From an uncultured Clostridia bacterium (GTDB lineage: Bacteria; Bacillota; Clostridia; Christensenellales; Borkfalkiaceae), in NCBI GenBank assembly GCA_947589235.1, contig CANQAX010000001.1, forward strand, positions 21,163 to 85,162: a DNA stretch of 64,000 nt, given 5' to 3'. The notes beneath the pieces were generated by a model. The model was given only the letters and a program-made list of their open reading frames with translations, was not told the origin of the DNA and ran no database searches. Numbering within the stretch: position 1 is the first letter of the stretch; each line of letters starts with the position of its first letter. Shown here one piece after another: positions 52,259 to 61,164 of the stretch. The translations under genes and the position numbers were made by a program.

Positions 52259-53136
52259 ATCTCCCCCGTCACGGACAGAAGGTCCGCCTTCATGTCGAGC
52301 GCGGCACGGCGCGCCGCCTCGTCGTATTCCCCCCCGCGCTTTTTGTAGGCGCAGAGGATCCCGCGGGAGTTGTTCACGATCCCGCCCATTCCGCCGCCGC
52401 GGAAGCAATTTTTGAGCATTTCGGCGTTTCCGCCCTGCGCGCCGTACCCCGGCACGAGGAAGAAGGTATGCGGAAGCCGTTCGCGGAGCACCTTTGCCTG
52501 CTCGGGGTGGGTCGCGCCGACGACCGCGCCCACGCGCGAATAGCCGTACTTCCCCTCCGTTCCCGCGCCCCAGCGCTCCGCCATGTCGCCCATGCACTCG
52601 TACACGGTGCGACCGTCCGCGAGGCGGAGGTCCTGCAATTCGCCCGAGGAGGGATTGCTCGTCTTGACGAGGACGAAGATCCCCCTGTCGCTCCTTTTGC
52701 ATTCCTCGACGAAGGGAAGGATCCCGTCCGTGCCGAGGTAACCGTTGACGGTGAGGAAGTCGCACGGGAGCGCGCCCTTCTCTTCGAGAAACGCCCCCGC
52801 GTACTGCGTCGCCGTCGCGCCGATGTCGTTGCGCTTGGCGTCCGCGATGACGACGAGCCCCTTCCCCCGCGCGTATTCGCAGGTGCGGACGAAGCAATCG
52901 AGCCCCGCGGCTCCGAGCGTCTCGTAGTAGGCGATCTGCACCTTGACGGCGGGGACGATGTCGCAGACGGCGTCCGTGATCCCCCTGTTGAAGGCGAACA
53001 CCGCCCTTGCCCGCTCCTCCGCCGTCCCCGCTCCCGATTGCATGGATTCGGGCAGGTAGTCGAAGGAAGTATCGAGCCCGACGCAGGTGGGGTTCTGTCT
53101 CTCGGCGATCTTTTCGATGAGCTTGTCGACGATCAT
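52246..53136 (-). CDS. pyrF: Orotidine 5'-phosphate decarboxylase (type 2)
   Basis: Converts OMP to UMP. At 296 residues it is the longer type 2 form. The start is CVGLDTSFDYLPE, and the catalytic Lys/Asp tetrad motif is VIADAKRNDIGATATQY. Later segments include NPSSGELQ and VPGYGAQGG for phosphate binding. Its ATG overlaps the pyrC stop. Confidence 0.96.
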   Translation of the reverse strand: MIVDKLIEKIAERQNPTCVGLDTSFDYLPESMQSGAGTAEERARAVFAFNRGITDAVCDIVPAVKVQIAYYETLGAAGLDCFVRTCEYARGKGLVVIADAKRNDIGATATQYAGAFLEEKGALPCDFLTVNGYLGTDGILPFVEECKRSDRGIFVLVKTSNPSSGELQDLRLADGRTVYECMGDMAERWGAGTEGKYGYSRVGAVVGATHPEQAKVLRERLPHTFFLVPGYGAQGGNAEMLKNCFRGGGMGGIVNNSRGILCAYKKRGGEYDEAARRAALDMKADLLSVTGEICAK

Positions 53137-54395
53137 GCGCGTTTCTCCTCGTATTTGACGGCGCCGTCCACGACGGTGAGCTTGACCCTGCCGCGGACCT
53201 CTCTCCCCGCAAAGGGGGTGTTCTTTCCCTTGGACGCGAACTCCTTGGGGTCTACCGTCCACGTCTCGTTGAGGTCTGCGGCGGTGAGGTCGGCGGGCGC
53301 GCCGACTTCGATCTTCCCGCCTTCAAGACCCAAAATGCGCGCGGGCGCCCCGCTCATCTTCTCCGCGAGGGCGGGAAGGGTGAGCGCTCCGCTCGCCGCG
53401 AGCTGCGTATACGAGAGCGCAAAGCTCGTCTCGAGCCCGCTGATCCCGAATGCCGCATAGTTGAATTCGACGTTCTTGTCGTCCTCGTGATGGGGCGCGT
53501 GGTCGCTCGCGATACAGTCGATGGTGCCGTCGCGGAGCCCCTCGATGACGGCGAGTCTGTCCCTCTCCTCGCGGAGGGGCGGGTTGACCTTGGCGTTCGT
53601 GTCGAACTCGGCAATGGCGGCGTCGGTGAGGGTGAAGTAGTGCGGGCAAGTCTCCGCGGTGACCCGCACGCCCCGCGCCTTCGCCTCGCGGATGAGCTGC
53701 ACGCCGCTGTATGTCGAGACGTGGCAGATGTGCACGGGCAAGCCGAGGCTCTCGGCGAGGCAGATCTCGCGCGCGATGATGATGTCCTCCGCAGCGCGGA
53801 TGCTCCCCTTCAGCCCCGTGAAGGTGGAATAGTACCCCTCGTGCACCACGCCGCCGTCCACGAGGGAGGCGTCCTCGCAGTGGCAGAGGCACTTGAGACC
53901 GAAATCGGCGGCATATTGCATGGCGTTCGCCATGAGAGAAGTCTTGACGACGGACTTGCCGTCCTCGGAGATCGCGACCGCTCCCGCCGCCTTCATTGCG
54001 CCGATGGCGGCGAGGTTCTCCCCCCTCTGCCCCACGGTGATGGCGCCGATGGGGTGAATTTTGCACAGCCCCACCTCCCGCGCGCGGTTTACGATATAGG
54101 AGACGACCACCTTGTTGTCGGCGACGGGTTCGGTGTTCGGCATGCAGCAGATCTGCGAAAAGCCGCCCTTCACCGCCGCCCGCGCGCCGCTCTCGATGTT
54201 CTCCTTCTTCTCGAACCCGGGCTCGCGCAGGTGCACGTGCATGTCGATGAGCCCCGGGAACACCGTGAGCCCCCTGCAGTCGATCCCCTCCCCCTCGATC
54301 TCGGGGGCGAGTTCGGCAATGCGCCCGTTCTCCGCTCGGATGTCGAGCCTCTTCACGCCGCCGCCCGTGACGACGTCCGCATGCTTCAAGATCAT
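53133..54395 (-). CDS. pyrC: Dihydroorotase (class I)
   Basis: Cyclises carbamoyl aspartate to dihydroorotate. It has 420 residues. The metal site starts with DMHVHLREPG, further ligands are in HCEDAS and VHICHVST, and the catalytic Asp is in CIASDHAPHHEDD. It overlaps pyrB by 4 bases (ATGA). Confidence 0.97.
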   Translation of the reverse strand: MILKHADVVTGGGVKRLDIRAENGRIAELAPEIEGEGIDCRGLTVFPGLIDMHVHLREPGFEKKENIESGARAAVKGGFSQICCMPNTEPVADNKVVVSYIVNRAREVGLCKIHPIGAITVGQRGENLAAIGAMKAAGAVAISEDGKSVVKTSLMANAMQYAADFGLKCLCHCEDASLVDGGVVHEGYYSTFTGLKGSIRAAEDIIIAREICLAESLGLPVHICHVSTYSGVQLIREAKARGVRVTAETCPHYFTLTDAAIAEFDTNAKVNPPLREERDRLAVIEGLRDGTIDCIASDHAPHHEDDKNVEFNYAAFGISGLETSFALSYTQLAASGALTLPALAEKMSGAPARILGLEGGKIEVGAPADLTAADLNETWTVDPKEFASKGKNTPFAGREVRGRVKLTVVDGAVKYEEKRA

Positions 54396-55315
54396 GCGAT
54401 CTCCTCCTTTGTCAGAAGGAACAGGATGGACATGCGGACCGCAATGCCCGAGAGGACCTGATCCTCGATGACGCTGTTTTCTCCGTCGATGACCGCGGAC
54501 GTCAGCTCCACGCCGCGGTTGACGGGACCGGGGTGCATGACGAGCGCGTCCTTCTTGGCATATTTCAGAATTTCATCGTTCACGCCGTAGAAGCGGGCGT
54601 ATTCCCCGAGCGAGGGGAAATTCCCCGCGTGCTGGCGCTCGAGCTGGATGCGGAGCCCCATCACGGCGTCGGCGCCCTCGACCGCCTCCTCGCGCGAGGA
54701 GCAGATCTCGGCGCCCATCGTGTCGAGCCCCTGCGGCATGAGCGTTCTCGGCGCGAACATGCGCACCTTCGCGCCCAGCTTCGTCAACCCGTAGAGGTTG
54801 CTCTTCGCGACACGGGAATGGCGGATATCCCCCAAGATGGCGACCGTCTTTCCCTTCAGGCTCCCCCAGTGCTCGCGCATGGTGAGCATGTCGAGGAGCG
54901 CCTGCGACGGGTGTTCGTTCATGCCGTCGCCCGCGTTGACGACGTGCGCCTTCACTGTCCGCGCGAGGAGCTTGGGCGCCCCGCCGACGGGATGGCGGAT
55001 GACGATGACGTCGTTCCGCATGGCGTCCAGCGTCTTGCCCGTGTCGACGAGGGTCTCCCCCTTCTGCACGGACGACGTCGCGACCGAAAGGTTCACGACG
55101 TGCGCGCCCATGTACTTCGCCGCGAGCTCGAACGAGCAGCGCGTGCGGGTGGAATTCTCATAGAAGAGGGTCGTGACCGACTTCCCCATGAGGTGCGGCA
55201 GCTTCTTGATGTTCTGCCGCAAGAGCTTTTTCATGGCGAGCCCCTGCGTGAGCAATTCGTCGATCTCCTCGGCGGAAAGCTCGTAGAGCCCCACGATGTC
55301 CTTGGAATGTATCAC
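54392..55315 (-). CDS. pyrB: Aspartate carbamoyltransferase catalytic chain
   Basis: Makes carbamoyl aspartate, 307 residues. The GTG at 55315 is chosen: it overlaps the pyrR stop (GTGA) and has AAGGGAGA upstream. The carbamoyl phosphate loop is FYENSTRTRCSFE, the substrate motif is MNEHPSQALLDML, and the C-terminal MHPGPVNRGVE is present. No pyrI regulatory chain is nearby, as in Firmicutes. Confidence 0.97.
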   Translation of the reverse strand: MIHSKDIVGLYELSAEEIDELLTQGLAMKKLLRQNIKKLPHLMGKSVTTLFYENSTRTRCSFELAAKYMGAHVVNLSVATSSVQKGETLVDTGKTLDAMRNDVIVIRHPVGGAPKLLARTVKAHVVNAGDGMNEHPSQALLDMLTMREHWGSLKGKTVAILGDIRHSRVAKSNLYGLTKLGAKVRMFAPRTLMPQGLDTMGAEICSSREEAVEGADAVMGLRIQLERQHAGNFPSLGEYARFYGVNDEILKYAKKDALVMHPGPVNRGVELTSAVIDGENSVIEDQVLSGIAVRMSILFLLTKEEIA

Positions 55316-55848
55316 GGTATCTCCCTTGTGATGGCGAGCGAATCTTCGGGAGCGCCGAGCTCGCGAAGCCGCACGGTCACATATTCTTTTCGCGACATGG
55401 GTACGTTTTTTCCGACAAAATCGGCGCCGACGGGGACTTCCCGCCCGCCGCGGTCGACGAGGACGAGGAGCTCGATTTTCGCGGGACGCCCGAGGCGGAA
55501 GAGTGCCTCGATGGCGGCGAGGGCGCTCCTGCCCGTGTGCAGCACGTCGTCGCATAGCACGACCTTCTTTCCCTCCAAGGAGAACCCGAGTTCGTTCCGC
55601 TCGGCGGAGGGCACGAAGAAGGCGGACACGAGGTCGTCCCGCGTCATGCCGATGTCGAGCCCCGCGCACGGGACGTCGCACCCGAAGAGGGCATGGAGTT
55701 TTTCGCGCAGACGGTTGGCGACGACTTCCCCGCCCCGCTTCACGCCGACGAGGACAATGCCGTCCGTCCCCCCGTTCCGCTCCGCGATCTCGTGCGCGAG
55801 ACGGACAATTGTGCGCCCGAGCCCCGCTTCATTCAGGATAACGCTCAC
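55312..55848 (-). CDS. pyrR: Bifunctional pyr operon regulator/uracil phosphoribosyltransferase
   Basis: An RNA-binding attenuation protein with UPRT activity. The GTG at 55848 is chosen: GGGGAGGAAGG lies just upstream and gives 178 residues, the family length. The PRPP motif is VVLCDDVLHTGRSAL, and IVLVGVKRGGEVVANRL and VDRGGREVPVGADFVGKN are conserved. It is the first gene of the pyr operon behind an attenuator. The sequence before the start contains the Shine-Dalgarno block twice. Confidence 0.95.
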   Translation of the reverse strand: MSVILNEAGLGRTIVRLAHEIAERNGGTDGIVLVGVKRGGEVVANRLREKLHALFGCDVPCAGLDIGMTRDDLVSAFFVPSAERNELGFSLEGKKVVLCDDVLHTGRSALAAIEALFRLGRPAKIELLVLVDRGGREVPVGADFVGKNVPMSRKEYVTVRLRELGAPEDSLAITREIP

Positions 55849-55879
55849 GCCTTCCTCCCCAAATCCCGCCTTCCTCCCC

Positions 55880-55910
55880 AAAAAAAAGTCCTGCGGGCAT
55901 GCCGCAAGAC
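55880..55910 (-). terminator. Attenuator in the pyrR leader
   Basis: A 9-bp stem (55902-55910 with 55888-55896, one G-U) followed by a run of eight T on the minus strand, 32 bases before the pyrR start. It fits PyrR/UMP-controlled attenuation. A canonical PyrR binding loop could not be identified by eye. Confidence 0.75.
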
Positions 55911-55985
55911 CATCGTTCATCGAAGGAAGATCGCGCCTTGACGGCATCACGGTACCGCTCTTAAAGAATCGCTGTTCCGAACTTC

Positions 55986-56014
55986 ATTATATCACGCCCG
56001 CCCGCAAAACACAA
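55986..56014 (-). promoter_or_regulatory. Promoter of the pyr operon
   Basis: Extended -10 TGATATAAT (TATAAT at 55986-55991) with a weak -35 TTGTGT (56009-56014) and 17-base spacing. It gives a leader of about 130 bases. Confidence 0.7.
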
Positions 56015-56066
56015 GCGTTTGAGCCCGACCTCGCGCGCATTATTTCCGAAAATTCCCGCGAATCGC

Positions 56067-56095
56067 TTGCAAATTTCATGCCCGCGTGGTAGAAT
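56067..56095 (+). promoter_or_regulatory. Promoter of the LRR lipoprotein gene
   Basis: TTGCAA (56067-56072), 17-base spacer, TAGAAT (56090-56095). The start is expected near 56102, the first base of a long hairpin. Confidence 0.65.
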
Positions 56096-56101
56096 GAAAT
56101 C

Positions 56102-56241
56102 GCGACACAATATAATATTGTTCATGAAGATACATTGGCATCGGTGTATCCTTATTTCCCATTTCATGAACAGGGTATTGTGTCGCTACAATTCGGGGAT
56201 ACTCGAAGCGGGCGCCTCGGATTGAGGCGTCCTTATTTTTT
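56102..56241 (+). promoter_or_regulatory. Structured leader with nested hairpin and terminator (candidate riboswitch or attenuator)
   Basis: P1 GCGACACAATA (56102-56112) pairs perfectly with 56176-56186. P2 TGTTCATGAA (56119-56128) pairs perfectly with 56163-56172. P3 GATACA (56129-56134) pairs with 56145-56150. A terminator follows: 9-bp stem 56210-56218 with 56224-56232 and TTATTTTTT. The gene's ribosome site lies just beyond. No known riboswitch class is recognised. Confidence 0.7.
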
Positions 56242-56263
56242 GCCCGCGAAAGGAGGAACAGCT

Positions 56264-59200
56264 ATGAAAAAGAAACTTTTACTTGTCCTGACGACGCTTG
56301 CCGCCTCGCTGTGTCTCTGCTTCGGGCTCGCTGGGTGTGGGGAGAACTCGGGGAGCTCCACCCCCGATACAAGCGGCAGCACGCAGACCGACCCGAGCGG
56401 CAAACCCAACCCCGACGAAGGCGGAGACGAACCGTCCGACCCAAGCGGAAACCCCAATCCCGACGAGAACGATTCTCATACGCATTCCTTCACGAATTAC
56501 GTCTACAACAATGACGCGACCTGCACCGAGGACGGCACCGAGACGGCGCAGTGCGAACGCTGCACGGAGACCGACACGCGCGTAAAGCAAGGAACGGCTC
56601 TCGGGCATGAAGAAATGGACTATCATGCGGGAACGGCGACCTGCTACGCCCCGGGGACTTTGGATTATTGGAGATGCCCCCGCTGCGAAAAAGATTTTAC
56701 CGATGAAAACGGTACAACCGAAATGACGGTCTATGAGAGCAACGTGCCGCTTGAACATGAAATGGAATTTCATGCGGGAACGGCGACCTGCGCGTCCGCA
56801 GGAACTTTGGAGTATTGGAGATGTTCCCGCTGCGAAAAGGATTTTACCGATGAAAACGGTACAACCGAAATGACGGTTTATGAGAGCGACGTGCCGCTCG
56901 GACATGAATTTACTGCCGAAAATAAGTGCGTCCGATACGAACAATGTGCCGCAGAATGGGAATACACCGATGGCTTAAGATATCAACTCGATACAAAAAC
57001 AAACACCTACGAAGTGACGGGAATCGGCACGGCAAGCGGCGACGTTGTAATCCCTTACGGTTATCAAGGAAAATTTGTGAACTCGATTGGAGGGAGTGCG
57101 TTCAAAAACCGTACCGGACTTACAAGCATTGTAATTCCCGACAGCGTGACTTCGATTGGAAATCAAGCGTTCTATCGTTGCTACGGGCTTACAAGCATTA
57201 CGATTCCCGACAGCGTGACCTCGATTGGAGGGGTTGCGTTCGAGTATTGCGCCGGACTTACGAGCGTAACAATTGGAAACGGCGTGACCTGGATTGGAAA
57301 TGATGTGTTCTTTGGTTGCGGCGGGCTTACGGAAGTACATATCACCGACCTTGCGGCATGGTGCAGGATTGTTTTCAGAAACGAATATGCCAATCCTCTC
57401 CTTTATGCAAAGCATCTGTACTTGGACGGAAATGAAATAAAGAACCTTGTCATTCCAAACGAAGTTACGGAAATAAAATATTGTGCGTTTTATGGTTGTG
57501 AAGGACTTACGAGCATTGAAATCCACAACGGCGTTACCTCGATTGGAGGTGGGGCGTTCGAGGATTGCAGCGGGCTTGAAAATATCAATTGGAATGCGGA
57601 GAACTACACAACGGCAGGGAGTTCCTCCTCTTCGCCTTTTAGTAGTTGCACAAATTTGAAGTCGGCGACGTTCGGTAGAAACGTAAAAGTGATCCCTGCT
57701 TCTGCGCTCTCGGGCTGTAGCGGACTGACAAACATTACGATTCCCGACAGCGTGACATCGATAGAAGGCGGGGCGTTCTCGGGTTGCACCGGACTTACGG
57801 AAGTGCATATTACCGACCTTGCGGCATGGTGCAGGATTGATTTTGCGGGTTCGTATGCCAATCCATTCTATTATGCACATCATCTGTACTTGAACGGAAA
57901 TGAAATAAAGGACCTTGTCATTCCAAACGAAATTACGGAAATCAAAAAGTATGCGTTTTATAGTTGCAACGGACTTACAAGCATTACCATTCCCGACAGC
58001 GTGACCGAGATTGGAAGTTGTGCGTTCTATTATTGCTACGGACTTACAAGCATTACGATTTCCGACAGCGTGACCGAGATTGGAAGTTATGCGTTCTATG
58101 GTTGCGACGGACTGACAAGAATTGAAATTCCAGACAGCGTAACCTCGATTGGAAGTAGTGCATTCTCTTATTGCGACAGACTTACAAGCGCAACAATTGA
58201 AAGTGAGTCGATTGGTAGTAGTGCGTTCTATGGTTGCACCCATCTTACGAGCGTAACGATTGGAAACGGCGTGACATCGATTGAAGCGAGCGCGTTCTCG
58301 GGTTGCTCTGGACTTACGAACATTGCAATTCCCGACAGCGTGACTTCGATTGGAGATGATGCGTTCGCGGGCTGCAGCGGACTTAAGAGCGTAACGATTC
58401 CCAACAGCGTGACCTCGATTGGAGAGGATGCGTTCTCGGTTTGCAGCGGACTGACGAAAGTGCATATTACCGACCTTGCGGCATGGTGCAGAATTGATTT
58501 CGGAAATTATGCCGCCAATCCTTTCCATTATGCAACCCATCTGTACTTGAACGGAAATGAAATAAAGAACCTTGTCATTCCAAACGAAGTTACGGAAATA
58601 AAAAGGTATGCATTCTATGATTGTGAAGGGCTTACAAGCATTACCATTCCCGACAGTGTGACATCGATTGGAGGTGGGGCGTTCTCTGGTACCGCATATT
58701 ATAACGACCCGTCAAATTGGGATAGCTCCGGCGTGCTATATATCGGGAATCATCTCATTGCGGCGAAAAATTCGCTTTCCGGTGTATATACAAGTGCATA
58801 TACAATAAGAACAGGCGTCAAAACAATTGCGGATTCTGCGTTCTCTGGTTGCAGCAGCCTGACAAGCATTACCATTCCCGACAGCGTGACCGCGATTGGA
58901 AAGGGTGCGTTCTATAATTGCAGCGGACTTAAGAGCATTACGGTTGCAAGCGGAAACGAAACATATTATAGTCAGGGGAATTGTATCATCAAAACCGCAA
59001 CAAAGACATTGATTCTCGGTTGCAAAACCAGTAAAATCCCTGACGACGTGACTTCGATTGGAAGTGGTGCGTTCTATGGCTGTACTGGACTGACGAGCAT
59101 TACCATTCCCGACAGCGTGACTTCGATTGGAAGTTATGCGTTCTACGATTGCAACAGACTTGAAAGTGTGACGATTGGGAGCGGCGTGACCTCGATTGGA

Positions 59201-60352
59201 GATCATGCGTTCTATGTTTGCGACGGACTTACGAGCATTACGATTCCCGACAGCGTGACCTCGATTGGAAAGTATGCGTTCTATGCTTGCGACGGACTTA
59301 CAACTGTTAGTATTGGAAACGGCGTGACCTCGATTGGAGATCATGCGTTCTATGTTTGCGACGGACTTACAACTGTTAGTATTGGAAACGGCGTGACCTC
59401 GATTGGAGAAAGTGCGTTCTCGGGTTGCAGCGGACTTAAGAGCGTAACGATTCCTGACAGCGTGACATCGATTGAAGCGAGCGCATTCTCTGGTTGTAGC
59501 GGGCTAACAAGCATAACGATTGGAAGCGGCGTGACCTCGATTGGAGAAGAGGCGTTCTCGGGTTGCAGAGGACTTACGGAAGTACATATTACCGACCTTG
59601 CGGCATGGTGCAGAATTGATTTCGGAATTTACTACGACAATCCTCTCTATTATGCACATCATCTGTACTTGGACGGGAATGAAATAAAGGACCTTGTCAT
59701 TCCAAACGAAGTTACGGAAATCAAAGATTATGCGTTCTATGTTTGCAACGGACTTACAAGCATTACCATTCCCGACAGCGTGACCTCAATTGGAGAAAGT
59801 GCGTTCTATCATTGCTACGGACTCACAACTGTTAGTATTGGAAACGGCGTGACCTCGATTGGAAATGAAGTGTTCAAAGATTGCACCGGACTTACGGAAG
59901 TGCATATTACAGACCTTGCGGCATGGTGCAGGATTGATTTTGCGGGTTCGTATGCCAATCCATTCTATTATGCACATCATCTGTACTTGAACGGAAATGA
60001 AATAAAGGACCTTGTCATTCCAAACGAAATTACGGAAATCAAAAAGTATGCGTTTTATAGTTGCAACGGACTTACAAGCATTACCATTCCCGACAGCGTG
60101 ACCGAGATTGGAAGTTGTGCGTTCTATTATTGCTACGGACTTACAAGCATTACGATTTCCGACAGCGTGACCGAGATTGGAAGTTATGCGTTCTACAATT
60201 GCAACAAACTTACCGACATTCAATTTGAGGGCACGGTAGAGGAATGGAATGCGATTCGGAAAGAAACGTATTGGAACTATCAAACAGGCAATTACACGAT
60301 TACCTGTACGGACGGGACGATTACAAAGGACGGGACTGTGACGTATTTTTAA
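56264..60352 (+). CDS. BspA-type LRR_5 lipoprotein with Cys-rich repeats, 1362 aa
   Basis: A surface lipoprotein. The ATG at 56264 has AAAGGAGG upstream; lipobox LAGC gives Cys25. A Pro/Asp/Asn-rich linker (26-75) precedes Cys-rich modules with paired CxxC motifs; two (about 125-170 and 171-215) are near-identical 46-residue repeats containing YWRCPRCEKDFTDENGTTEM. From about 250 to 1340 runs an LRR_5 array of about 23-residue units such as LTSITIPDSVTSIG, interrupted by five VHITDLAAWCRI modules. The DNA is visibly AT-richer than its neighbours, and a 315-bp block occurs twice with one mismatch, pointing to recent internal duplication and possible horizontal origin. The likely role is adhesion or host-matrix binding; no enzyme domain is seen. 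A strong terminator follows. Confidence 0.92.
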   Translation: MKKKLLLVLTTLAASLCLCFGLAGCGENSGSSTPDTSGSTQTDPSGKPNPDEGGDEPSDPSGNPNPDENDSHTHSFTNYVYNNDATCTEDGTETAQCERCTETDTRVKQGTALGHEEMDYHAGTATCYAPGTLDYWRCPRCEKDFTDENGTTEMTVYESNVPLEHEMEFHAGTATCASAGTLEYWRCSRCEKDFTDENGTTEMTVYESDVPLGHEFTAENKCVRYEQCAAEWEYTDGLRYQLDTKTNTYEVTGIGTASGDVVIPYGYQGKFVNSIGGSAFKNRTGLTSIVIPDSVTSIGNQAFYRCYGLTSITIPDSVTSIGGVAFEYCAGLTSVTIGNGVTWIGNDVFFGCGGLTEVHITDLAAWCRIVFRNEYANPLLYAKHLYLDGNEIKNLVIPNEVTEIKYCAFYGCEGLTSIEIHNGVTSIGGGAFEDCSGLENINWNAENYTTAGSSSSSPFSSCTNLKSATFGRNVKVIPASALSGCSGLTNITIPDSVTSIEGGAFSGCTGLTEVHITDLAAWCRIDFAGSYANPFYYAHHLYLNGNEIKDLVIPNEITEIKKYAFYSCNGLTSITIPDSVTEIGSCAFYYCYGLTSITISDSVTEIGSYAFYGCDGLTRIEIPDSVTSIGSSAFSYCDRLTSATIESESIGSSAFYGCTHLTSVTIGNGVTSIEASAFSGCSGLTNIAIPDSVTSIGDDAFAGCSGLKSVTIPNSVTSIGEDAFSVCSGLTKVHITDLAAWCRIDFGNYAANPFHYATHLYLNGNEIKNLVIPNEVTEIKRYAFYDCEGLTSITIPDSVTSIGGGAFSGTAYYNDPSNWDSSGVLYIGNHLIAAKNSLSGVYTSAYTIRTGVKTIADSAFSGCSSLTSITIPDSVTAIGKGAFYNCSGLKSITVASGNETYYSQGNCIIKTATKTLILGCKTSKIPDDVTSIGSGAFYGCTGLTSITIPDSVTSIGSYAFYDCNRLESVTIGSGVTSIGDHAFYVCDGLTSITIPDSVTSIGKYAFYACDGLTTVSIGNGVTSIGDHAFYVCDGLTTVSIGNGVTSIGESAFSGCSGLKSVTIPDSVTSIEASAFSGCSGLTSITIGSGVTSIGEEAFSGCRGLTEVHITDLAAWCRIDFGIYYDNPLYYAHHLYLDGNEIKDLVIPNEVTEIKDYAFYVCNGLTSITIPDSVTSIGESAFYHCYGLTTVSIGNGVTSIGNEVFKDCTGLTEVHITDLAAWCRIDFAGSYANPFYYAHHLYLNGNEIKDLVIPNEITEIKKYAFYSCNGLTSITIPDSVTEIGSCAFYYCYGLTSITISDSVTEIGSYAFYNCNKLTDIQFEGTVEEWNAIRKETYWNYQTGNYTITCTDGTITKDGTVTYF
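57784..58098 (+). repeat. 315-bp internal duplication, copy 1
   Basis: Matches 59881-60195 with a single mismatch noticed. It encodes one VHITDLAAWC module plus three LRR_5 units. Confidence 0.9.
59881..60195 (+). repeat. 315-bp internal duplication, copy 2
   Basis: Second copy of 57784-58098, offset 2097 bases (a multiple of 3), so recombination between them would delete 699 codons in frame. Confidence 0.9.
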
Positions 60353-60425
60353 GTAAGGCGGGATTGGCGTGCTGTGCTCTCCGTGTTGCGCCATAGCGCG
60401 ACACAGAGAGCAGAGCTATGAAGTA

Positions 60426-60482
60426 CCCCATTTCCCGACTCTCCCCGTTTGCGGGGAGAATCGGGAAATGGGGTGTTTTTTT
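60426..60482 (+). terminator. Large terminator of the LRR lipoprotein gene
   Basis: Stem CCCCATTTCCCGA with its complement, an inner CTCCCCG/CGGGGAG stem, then TGTTTTTTT. The preceding 60385-60425 resembles the Family II repeat core. Confidence 0.92.
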
Positions 60483-60528
60483 GCCGATGTGTTTTTTGCC
60501 CCTCTCCCCCCAACCCGACGTATAATAA

Positions 60529-60708
60529 TGTCATGTCGCCCCGCCTTTGGCGGCACGAGCCGAAGGCGAAGTAGCGTAGCGTAGTCGAAACATCTATTCC
60601 TTATTGACGAAGTCGAATTCTGCGTTATTAAGCCGAAGATTTCTCGACTTCGCTCCGTAGCGCATTCGCCCATTGCTCGTGCGCTACTCCGCTCCGCTCG
60701 AAATGACA
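60529..60708. repeat. Family I palindromic element, copy C
   Basis: 180 bp starting TGTCATGTCG and ending CGCTCGAAATGACA. It differs from copies A and B by an inserted CCGCCTTTGGCGG hairpin in the left part. A TATAAT box (60521-60526) lies immediately before it. Confidence 0.75.
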
Positions 60709-60801
60709 GCCCCCCGCAATTCGCTTGCGTTAAGCCCACCCCCTATCCCCCCCTCAATCGGAGGGGGCAACAAGACGGGACGCGCGGAGCCTGTCCTACG
60801 G
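60709..60801. other. Mosaic spacer of island 3
   Basis: Contains CAATTCGCTTGCGTTAAGCC and C-rich blocks also present in islands 1 and 2. No gene is seen. Confidence 0.4.
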
Positions 60802-60901
60802 GTCATTCTGAACCCGCCGATGTCCTTGCGGCGGGTGAAGAATCCCGAACATGAAAATTCGGACTTCGTTTTTCGGGATTCTTCGCTACGCTTGACATGA
60901 C
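60802..60901. repeat. Family III palindromic element, copy 3
   Basis: 100 bp closely matching 40435-40534 in the same orientation. The right end is altered (TTGACATGAC instead of TCAGAATGAC). Confidence 0.78.
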
Positions 60902-60995
60902 ACTATTGTATGCCGAGGCGGATGAGGCAACCCTCTCCCCTGCCCCTCCCCCTTGGAAAGGGAGAGGGTAAAAAAAGGCGGGCGTCATTCGTATG

Positions 60996-61125
60996 CCCAC
61001 CCCCGCCCTTGCGGGCGATTCGGCGGCAGGGACCGCCGAATCCCCGTCGCGCCTTCCGCGCTCCTGTCGCGGCGCGTTCACAGCCCACCGGGCTGCTGAA
61101 CATGGTGCGCCGCTCCACCCCTCCA
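60996..61125. repeat. Inverted copy of the Family II long form of island 1
   Basis: The reverse complement of 32189-32317 with only a few mismatches over about 130 bases. It is the only long element found in opposite orientation. Confidence 0.85.
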
Positions 61126-61164
61126 CCGGAGGGGGCAGCAAGACGTTGTGCCGAAAGGGGGAGT

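Noticed and set aside
56975..58540. Minus-strand open frame of 521 codons opposite the LRR gene
   Set aside because: It is a repetitive mirror of the LRR_5 repeats, without a start signal. The plus-strand frame has a signal peptide and lipobox.
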